NCBI RefSeq assembly: GCF_000003855.2
Contig: NW_003101674.1
Coordinates: 211,378 to 275,377 of the forward strand
Reading direction: 5' to 3'
DNA length: 64,000 bases
DNA from: Blastomyces gilchristii SLH14081
Taxonomy: Eukaryota; Ascomycota; Eurotiomycetes; Onygenales; Ajellomycetaceae
The notes beneath the pieces are model-generated. The model was not told the origin of the DNA. It did not search any database and saw only the letters and a list, made by a program, of their open reading frames with translations. Each line of letters starts with the position of its first letter. Within the stretch, counting starts at the first letter, position 1. Both the position numbers and the translations under genes were made by a program. Shown here piece by piece: positions 55,893 through 64,000 of the stretch.

Positions 55893-58800
55893 ATGTCCGG
55901 TCCGGGAGCTCCTAGCCCGGGGCCGAGGAGCGGCAGCATGGGCCCAGGGGGCGGGATGCCAATGTCCCAGCAACAGCAGGTCAATGGCGGGCCTCCTTCA
56001 GCGGGGAGCCCGGCAACCTCTGGGCCGCCGTCGGGGGTCATGTCCCAGCAGAACTTGAATCAGATTGTAGGTCAAAACTTGTCTTATGTCTTATCTGGGG
56101 CAGTTCTTTGCCGTTTCTATGTATTTGTTATTACTGATTTCTTTGTCTCCCACCACCTTTCATTTTTCTAAATTCTCTGTTTCTTCCCATGCAACAAACA
56201 ACAAGAGCTTGTTTCTAAGCTTTGTGTGAGTTATCTCTTTGCCGGCATTCATTATGTTTGCTAAGCTAGAGATATCATTGTGAGGAATGCAGAGCAGAGC
56301 CAATTCTGTGGTGAGACTGAGTGTCGCTTTACATTCCTATAAAAGCTGTTCTTCATCTTTCTGCGTTGAAAATGGGTTCATTTGGGGTATGAGTTTCCCC
56401 AATTTTGTGCTTTTGCTCTACTTCCCGCCCAAACCCCTTCGTGGTTGCTTTTATTTTTGCTGGAACAAAGAAGTCGTTTCGTGCTTTACAACAAGCTAGC
56501 TAGGCTATACAATAGACTCAAAATATGGGACCTCCAAGTCCTGGACATTCTCCGTATGGAGACCCTTCTGTTGGAGGTGACCAGGGCCTTGTAGGAGCAG
56601 TAGGTTCTGTGTGGCTGCTGCGGCCTTGTTTCTAGTGGTTGCGGTTTCATTTTCATTACAGTAGTTTAGGTTGCTATTTTGCATGCGCTGTTTCGTGTTT
56701 TTTTGGATTCCTAACCATTCATGTCACGAGTAATAACTAATATGTCTTTGCTTTAGGTTATCGATTACTTGGCGAAAAAAGGATACAGCAGAACCGAAGC
56801 AATGCTTCGAATGGAGTCCGCGAACCAAGAAATCGATGGACGTCCGCTTCCTCCTGCCAGCGAGGACTCACGCCCAAAGTTCAAGTTAGCATTTGGTAAG
56901 TGTATTTATATCCACAGTTACCCAATCAATCTTGCTAACTTAACTTGGCAGATGTGACCAGAAAATGGGTCGAGGACAATTTGGATATCTATAAGGTATT
57001 GTCCTCTTGACATGTAGATTTATTCAGTCTTTTAACATAATGTGCAGCCGGAGCTCCGACGTGTCCTATGGCCTCTGTTCGTCTACTCATATCTTAATCT
57101 CATCACGTCCTTAGTGCCACTGGAGGGTCGTCAGTTTTTCGAGGCAAACAAGAGCTTGTTTCTTCCCGAACATAGCGAGGATATCCGCGCTTTGGAGCCA
57201 ATAAGCCTCCCTGAACATGTACAGGAGAATAGCGTTGCAAAGCTATACCGTAACAATAAATATCGCCTTACCTTGAGCAATCCAGCATTTTCAAACCTTA
57301 TGCAGTTCCTTGAAAGCAAGCAAAAGGAGGGAGGAACTGTGATGTCGGCTATTCTTAGCAGCTATTGCACAATAATTACTAAAGATCGAGCCGCGGATGA
57401 TCGCTTCAGCTTTGCTGCGATGCTTGGAAGAGCGAACAATTCTTCCGGGATGCCTGCGGAGGACGAAGGAATACCAGGCCACCACCCGGGATCTGCATAT
57501 ACCGGTGATAACCCTGCAATGGCAGGAACGCTTCCCAGGCTCAAGCTTGGAAAACTACCGATGGAGCCACTCCTTGAAGGAGATGTAAGGGCTGAACTTG
57601 AGGAGGCAGACGTGAAAGACCCTCCAACCGGAGGTCGCCCATCTCTTGTTCAACACTTTGAACAAATGATCAAACGAGAAGAAGATGAAGAAGCTCCAAC
57701 ACGCGCTGAAATACCATATCCGCCCTCAATGGCCCGTGATGTCGCCATGGAAGTGCAAAAGGTTAAAGAAAACCGTGATAGATTCAAAATCGAAGGGCGA
57801 ACTGGAGGTGTTGGCCCTGCCATCAGTGTTTGCATGTTCACTTTTCACAATACTTACGATAGGTACGCTAACAGCAACTTATGACGTCCCCCTCTTCTGA
57901 CTGTCTGTGCTCTAACCGGCCTCTAGCATCAACTGCATAGATTTCTCTGGCGATAGTATGTTGGTTGCCGCTGGGACACAAGATTCTTATATTCGTGTTT
58001 GGAGTCTTGATGGTTTACCCATTCCACCAACCTACCCAGACTCAGAAGATTCTGCCCCTACAAACTCCCACCGTCTCTTTGGCCATTCCGGACCGGTCTA
58101 TGCAGTGGCATTTGCCCCCTCTATCGCCAGTCCGGAGGATGAAGAAGTCAAGACGAATACGCGCTGGCTTCTGTCATCATCGGCTGATAAAACCATCCGT
58201 TTATGGTCTCTTGATCTCTGGCAATGTATGGTCGTCTACAAGGGCCACGCACAGCCGGTGTGGGATATCGCTTGGGGTCCTTATGGCCATTATTTTGTCT
58301 CTGGCAGCCACGACAAAACTGCACGCTTGTGGGTGACAGATAGAATACGACAGCAGCGGATCTTCGCCGGACATGATCAAGACGTGGACTGTGTATGCTT
58401 CCACCCAAATTCAGCTTATGTTTTCACTGGTAGCTCCGATCATACTGTGCGGATGTGGGCCGTAACCACTGGAAACGCCGTTCGCATGTTTACTGGCCAC
58501 ACTGGTAACATCACCGCATTGGCATGCAGCAACAATGGCAAAATTCTTGCGTCGGCTGATGATCATGGCTCCATCTTCCTGTGGGATCTAGCTCCTGGTA
58601 GACTCTTAAAGCGTATGCGTGGCCACGGGAAGGGTGGTATTTGGTCTCTCACGTGGAGTGCTGAGTCGACAGTCCTGGTCTCCGGTGGTGCGGACGGTAC
58701 TGTTCGTGTTTGGGATGTGGCAGGGCCGGCTCAGGATCCGTCCACTGGCCAAGGGCGTGTTATAAGCGAGGGCGGCGCTGGGACAAAGATTGATGCTGGA

Positions 58801-59001
58801 AACCCTGCCGCTTCATCAAGCGCTCAGGCCTCGGCTGCAGGTGTTCCCAGTGTTGGCACAGGCACGACGAAGAAGAAAAGCAAGGAGGTTGTCGTAACCC
58901 CTGACCAGATCAGTGCGTTCCCCACCAAAAAGAGCCCTGTTTACAAAACGCGATTTACAGGAATGAACCTGGTCGTTGCGGGCGGCGCATATATGCCATG
59001 A
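55893..59001 (+). CDS. TAF5: Transcription initiation factor TFIID subunit 5 (WD40)
   Basis: Five exons, 55893-56066, 56757-56895, 56952-56995, 57048-57862 and 57927-59001, give 748 residues. TAF5 scaffolds TFIID and is shared with SAGA. After a Gly/Pro/Gln-rich start comes a LisH motif (VIDYLAKKGYSRTEAMLRME, about 59-80), then the NTD2 domain (ELRRVLWPLFVYSYLNLI). A linker leads to the beta-propeller (about 380-665): repeats end in YIRVW, TIRLW, TARLW, TVRMW, SIFLW and TVRVW, each preceded by a GH-type turn (FGHSGPVYAV, KGHAQPVWDI, AGHDQDVDCV, TGHTGNITAL, RGHGKGGIWSL). The first intron is 690 bases, long for this genome; joining over it restores LNQIVIDYLAKKG. Convergent with PPE1. Confidence 0.96.
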
Positions 59002-59665
59002 ATAAAGGCGGCAGATCTCATAGCATTTAACGCATGTACGACCGCTTTTCCCTTTTTGTTTCCCTACCATTTCTTATTTGCGATGTTTAGATCTCCTCTT
59101 GACTTTTACATTTTAATTTGGAATTTTCCCGCAAAAATGATCAGCTACCTTGTTTATACATGTTTTCTCCATCTTTGGCGTAAAGGCAGAGATCAAACCT
59201 TGGGCACTTTACTATTTATGGGAAGGGCGAAGAAGGGGGGGGGGGCGGTAATTTTGTTTTTATGAGATTTCTTTAGGCTTTTCATTCCCGTGGGTATGGT
59301 CGCTTCCTTTCAAAATGATTTTTTCCCTTCTTTTCCTAGCCTCCGCCCCATGGAAGTTTTTAGCAACGTATCTTTATTTTATCTCAACGCGACAACAATT
59401 GGTTCTATAATATAGTCGCGCGAGTCGCTCACAAAGTAAACTGACAATAGAATGAGGGTCCTTCCTGCCGTCATCCCTTCCGCGCGCGGATGTTGGCGCG
59501 TCCATAGTTCTTTCAAATTTTCTGGTATGAAGCAGAGGCCACAGGCAGCTTTCGGTAATACGATGCCGCCTATGTCAATATTCATGCAGAAATGCGCTTC
59601 ACTAAAAGGAGTTAAAAATGCATTCATGCTTTCGCCCGCAAAACAACTCCCTGAATTAGGTACAG
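59002..59665. other. Intergenic region between convergent genes
   Basis: About 660 bases between the stops of TAF5 and PPE1, presumably both 3' UTRs. It contains a G-rich run near 59236-59247. No coding exon seen. Confidence 0.5.
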
Positions 59666-61462
59666 TTAATCAGGGGTCTGACTTTGTCCAGTTGCTTGGT
59701 GGGAATCCGCCCCCATGCCCCCATGCCCGCCGGCCCCAACTCCTTTCGCCATAGCCTGTGCCGCCAACACATCACCGACTTTGGGCGGAAGGACGAGAGC
59801 GCTTCTGTCATTTCGCTTATAGAAGTCGACGAGGATCTGTGCTGTCTTTGCGGGCTGGTCTTCCTGGATAAAGTGGCCTGATTCGGGGAACACTTGGAGT
59901 TGATATTTGCCTTGATTGTTTTTTGAGAAGATTTGGGGAAGCATGATTTAGTATGGTAAAATAGTTGTTGGGAGTCTAGAAGTTTCAAAAGGACTTTTTA
60001 TAAAAAGAAAAAGAGAAGAAAAAAAACCTACCCTGCATTTGCCCGATCATAAGCTCTTTGTCAAGACGGTCCGTTCCAGCAAGCAGCAGCAGTTTGCCCC
60101 CGCGGGCTTGGAGAAACTTCTTGCTAAGGCCTATGAACCAATTCTCCCAAAATGGTTTCGTAGCGGCTAGGTCTGTGCGCCACTTCCACGGTCTAGACGT
60201 ATCGGAAGGATCTTCACGGAGGAGGGATGGTACAGACACTCGTGCAGACAAGGTATTGCGGATAGTTCGTGATCGGGTGCTATACAACGTTATTTAGTTT
60301 CAATTAAATTAATGGAACCGGTCGCTCTGGAAACTACGAGCGAAGGGGAAGAAACTTATATGTGCAACATACTACCAACTAATCCCGGAAGCCAAGGAGG
60401 GAAAGCTAGACGGCCGGGTAGAAAGGTATGTTTCCATACTTTGAAGCCCATCCATCGCGGAACCTGAAGTTCATCAGCAATATTCCGATGATATAAAAAT
60501 TCTGAATCTTCGCTACCTTCAACGACGTCTAAAACGGCATAAGCCAGGAGCTTCGATCCAAGTTCACCTTTCTTCGCAGCTTCGGTGACCACAGCTCCGC
60601 CCAAGCTGTGGCCAACGAAAACGACGTCCGGGAGCGATTCCCAGTTCATCTTTATTCGGGTTTGGTCGATCACGAAGAGTAAATCACGAGATAACGTCTC
60701 GAGGCTTAGATCTATCTCTACCTGTGAATTGTCTTCCGCACCTTGACTCTTTCTTCTGACGGAGGTACTTCCATGGTTTCGCGCATCTAGAGATAATACG
60801 CCAGCAGTAGGGAGGATCTTCTTAATTTCCGCTGCACAGGCAGCAAATGAAAGGCCGGACGATCCAGCACCGTGGTGGGTGACGAACAAAGGGCCGGACT
60901 CTGAAGGGGCACTGATGTACGCATGGTGGGAGATGTGTAAACCCTCGATATCCTCTTCTAGGAAAAGCTCCTGGTCAAAGAAGTCTATCCATGGTAATGG
61001 AGTAGCTTCTGATCTTGCGGATGCCGACCTGTTAGCAGAATGTAGAAATTAGGATGTGTTCATATGGAAATTAAAAACGGAAGGGTTAGGAGGCACACCT
61101 AAAACCCTGATTAATAAAAAGCATGGAATAGCTTATTTCAAACACCAAAGGCAAAAAATAAATTAAATACTGACAAACAAATATAAAAAAGCCAAATTCA
61201 CAGAAGAGGACCCTAAAAAGAGACGACCAACCTACCTGGGTGGACGTGCAAATAAGTTTTGGCTTGCGGATGGTATCACTGTTCCCGTGGAGGATACGGA
61301 TGAAGCTGAGGACGAATCATCATCTTGACGTTCGTGATGTATGGAGGTGGTACTACCATCATGATCATTCTCTCTATCCTCACCTAGTCCATCAAATACC
61401 AGTACCTCCGGAGGTAATCTAGTCAATCGAGATTTTGCAAAGTTTTTCTGAAGATCGCTCAT
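59666..61462 (-). CDS. PPE1: Protein phosphatase methylesterase 1
   Basis: Five exons on the minus strand, 61462-61236, 61028-60517, 60463-60373, 60279-60032 and 59910-59666, give 440 residues. PPE1/PME-1 removes the carboxymethyl group from the C-terminal Leu of the PP2A catalytic subunit and so controls which regulatory subunits bind. It is an alpha/beta hydrolase: oxyanion region [20 protein letters not shown], nucleophile elbow GHSLGG (Ser about 217), [18 protein letters not shown], the acid in [12 protein letters not shown], and the catalytic His in [11 protein letters not shown] (about 372). The N terminus [19 protein letters not shown] is typical of the family; a Ser/Asp-rich insertion follows. 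Every splice junction restores a conserved block, including [11 protein letters not shown] across intron 3. The C terminus is Gly-rich. Confidence 0.95.
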
Positions 61463-62685
61463 ATCTGGAGTGATGGCGACAGGATGAAATAAGTGGTGGT
61501 ATAAAATTCGAGAATACGGAGCTGTGTAGAAATCAGCACATCGATGTGATGTGCCTCCTGATTACAGACCACACAGCCTTCAGATTCTGTTCTATCGTGC
61601 AAGTGAGGAAGAGCTGCCGCAGTTGAAGCAGATAAATGAAGTAAATAGTTCTGAGCTGTTGTTTGCCAGGCGCAAGTTTGCAGATGAGTCGCAGTAACTT
61701 CATCATACACATCCATGGCCATGGATTCCCTGTAGAGTTATCACGTTACCGTACCGTATCTATCGTTTCTTAAATACAACATCGGGTAATTTCCGACCAA
61801 CAAACTTTCCATCCCAACAACAACAAATATCAGACGGCCAGAAAAATTGAGTAAAACGTGAACTCCAAACTTTGTTGCTAGTTTGTTGTACTGTTTCATA
61901 CACGGACTCTTCAAAAGTTGCATTTATTGGCTCCGATCATTGCAAGTATCTACTACCCATTAAGCTATGGACAATTCCAACGTTATTGTCATTATTATAT
62001 GTGAACAAAACCGATGATGGAAACGTACGTGACGGTCCACGAAATTATCCATATGGGGTCATATCCCAATGATGGGATGACAGGAAGCCTTTCAAGTTGG
62101 ACCCTTAAGGTAAAAAGCATTATCATATCACAGTTTATTTATGTTGCTATTTTAATTGGTCGAATAGCCCGGATACTGTTGTGTAAAGCTCAATTTTGAG
62201 GCAGGAGAGAGAAACATAGGCTCTGGATTGAGGGGGAACGTGTGGAACAGATATATTTTCCTGGTAGCAACATTGTTTCAAAGATGAAAAAAAGCATGGA
62301 AAGGAAGCTGTATAGAGTATATTATTGTTATGCTTTGATGCGGCGGTTGGAGATAGAAAATAAAAATGATATCACGGGAGCAACCTTATTTAAAGCTTAG
62401 AACTCCTCGATGACATCACATCATCCTGCCAATGACGATATCAGCAACTCTCTCGAAGACCGGGTCTGGTAGAAGAAGGTCTCTTCGCCACGGCAAAAAA
62501 CAAATTATGAATCAAATCACCTTTGTATTGCATTCCTTAATATCTAAATTTTGGTTTTATGGACTCCGTTTGCTCTCTAGGTCGTCTACTTACGAAAGGG
62601 CTTACCAGCGCCCTGTGATATCTCTTGTTGACAACTTCGATAACTCTTTATTTCTAGTGAGCTAGGGGGACTTTTTTCTCACACA
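61463..62685. other. Intergenic region between divergent genes
   Basis: About 1.2 kb between the starts of PPE1 (minus) and the DUF2417 gene (plus), expected to contain both promoters. Frames of 60-87 codons show no recognised homology; the ATG frame at 62432-62665 may be an upstream frame in the DUF2417 leader. Confidence 0.45.
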
Positions 62686-64000
62686 ATGTCTCCGCTATGG
62701 GGTTTGAGAACGCGCGAGGAGCACAGCGAGGGAGAAGAACATGGTGAAGATGAAGGCGCAGGAAGAGGGCATCGGAGAGAGGAGCCAACAGAACGATCTC
62801 GCCTGCTACCACGGGGTGGATATTTAGATCCTGACGACCCAGCAGTAAGTCTTCAATTTCTTCTCTCTTAACCTTCCCAGAATAATCCTCCATGGACGTT
62901 TATTGCCCAAAAGAGGAAAAAGAAAAGAAAAGGCTGATCACAAACAGGTCTCTCCATACAACCTCTGGAGCGTCCGGGCGCTGCGAAGCTTCACCATCCT
63001 CTTCCTGGTAGTAAACCTGATCTGGTGGATTCTACTGCTCGCATCGACTTTCGTCAGTCCACCGGGTATGAACAGCCGCGGCTCCGGTTTCCTCGATTTC
63101 TCCTTCACCACCCTGACCATGGCCAACCTGTTAATTGCCCTAATATTTTTTTCCGTCCCTTCGAGGCCCATGACCATATGGGGCGCGGTCCTCTCCCTCT
63201 TCCTAGCAGTAAACTTGTTCATCATAGTCGGCGTGCCCCGTCTCCGCGTCGAGGAGGGATGGGTAGGTATTGCCTCCGCCGCATGGGCGACGATGATCAG
63301 CCTGTACCTATTAGCCCAAACCCGTTTCGTCGCATGGGGCAAGCGTGAGGAGGAGGAGCGCTTGACGGGAAGACAAGAAACGCGGCGAACGCTGCGAGAG
63401 TGGTTTGCCGTCCTGGTCGAGACTATAGTTACCACCGTAACGGTTCTCGTGGCCATTTTGCTCATGGCCACTTTGATCCTGCGCGCCAAGGATGCCGGCC
63501 TCCCTGCTCCCGGGAAGAAATATTACGTCGACAACGACAAATACCAAATCCACCTAGATTGCGTTGGTACGATCCCCTCCTCAAAAGCGGGTAATCGCAG
63601 CGCAACTGTCCTACTGGAAGCCGGCGAAATGCCCGTCGAAGACAGTTTTCGAAGCTGGGTACATGAGGCGTATCGCAATGGCTCAATTGATCGATACTGC
63701 TACTGGGACAGACCCGGCATGGGGTGGTCGGACAATGCCCCATCTCCACACTCTGCAGGCATGTCCGCCGACGTCCTCTCTGAAACTCTAGCTCTAGCAG
63801 ATGAGGAAGGTCCATGGGTCGTCGTATCCGCTGGCGTCGGGGGGATATACAGCCGCATTTTCGCCAGTCGACATGCCGGCGACATCACGGGTCTGATGCT
63901 AATTGACGCCTTGCACGAGGACCTGTTGCCGGAGATAGGCAAACCAGGTCGTGGCTTCAAGCTCTGGCTGCGCGGGATATTCTCCCCGCTTGGACTGGAT
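62686..64000 (+). CDS. DUF2417 membrane protein with alpha/beta-hydrolase domain (partial)
   Basis: Exon 1 is 62686-62844 and exon 2 begins at 62949 and runs to the window edge, so the C terminus is missing. After a polar N terminus with an acidic/His-rich patch and the block RSRLLPRGGYLDPDDPAVSP, which forms across the junction, come four or more hydrophobic segments (SFTILFLVVNLIWWILLL; FTTLTMANLLIALIFFSV; WGAVLSLFLAVNLFIIVGV; a fourth in TVTVLVAILLMATLIL). The soluble part starts near YYVDNDKYQIHL and has hydrolase features: VLLEAGEMP, CYWDRPGMGWSD and, at the nucleophile-elbow position, VVVSAGVGGIYSR, where the Ser precedes AGVGG. This matches fungal DUF2417 proteins. Substrate and compartment are unknown. 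Confidence 0.88.

Noticed and set aside
1..64000. CRISPR arrays, operons or bacterial-type systems
   Set aside because: The window is eukaryotic nuclear DNA; the regular repeats present are microsatellites, minisatellites or LTRs.

Overview
This is nuclear DNA of a filamentous ascomycete. The genes carry short GT-AG introns with fungal branch points and encode proteins typical of Eurotiomycetes. The mixture of ordinary gene-bearing DNA with long, extremely AT-rich repeat blocks suggests Onygenales, possibly the Ajellomycetaceae (Blastomyces/Emmonsia-like). The order is a judgement from protein resemblance and base composition; I could not run a search.

Layout. 1-4511 is the end of an AT-rich mutated repeat block. 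4512-9274 holds a minisatellite, one copy of a dispersed repeat with a G-rich tail, and sequence without a recognisable gene. 9275-41378 is the main gene-bearing stretch: a small Cys4 protein, a DUF1772 membrane protein, a two-RRM protein (five exons), CWC22 and DPM2 (divergent pair), a BCAS3-type WD40 protein, an HD-domain hydrolase, a second copy of the dispersed repeat, a cysteine-rich GPI-type surface protein, the FANCM-type helicase MPH1, actin-capping subunit CAP2 and Mediator subunit MED11. 41547-55556 is a nested transposon: a Ty1/copia element on the minus strand, flanked by the target duplication AATTT, with a Ty3/gypsy element, also minus strand, inserted near its 3' end. 55893-64000 returns to genes: TAF5, protein phosphatase methylesterase PPE1, and the start of a DUF2417 membrane alpha/beta-hydrolase that runs off the window.

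The genes are housekeeping functions and show no operon or cluster logic: splicing (CWC22), transcription (MED11, TAF5), repair (MPH1), cytoskeleton (CAP2), dolichol-mannose synthesis (DPM2), PP2A regulation (PPE1).

The most interesting material is the repeat biology. The interiors of both retrotransposons are stripped of CpG, CpC and GpG but keep CpA/TpG. All 16 differences between the two gypsy LTRs are C-to-T transitions at CpG (13) or CpC (3). This is a RIP-like process with a context unlike classical CpA RIP. It also spares LTRs and element ends. Both elements keep readable priming sites: a half-tRNA-iMet type in copia and an apparent 11-nt self-priming match in gypsy. The gypsy 3' third carries open frames on the strand opposite to pol.
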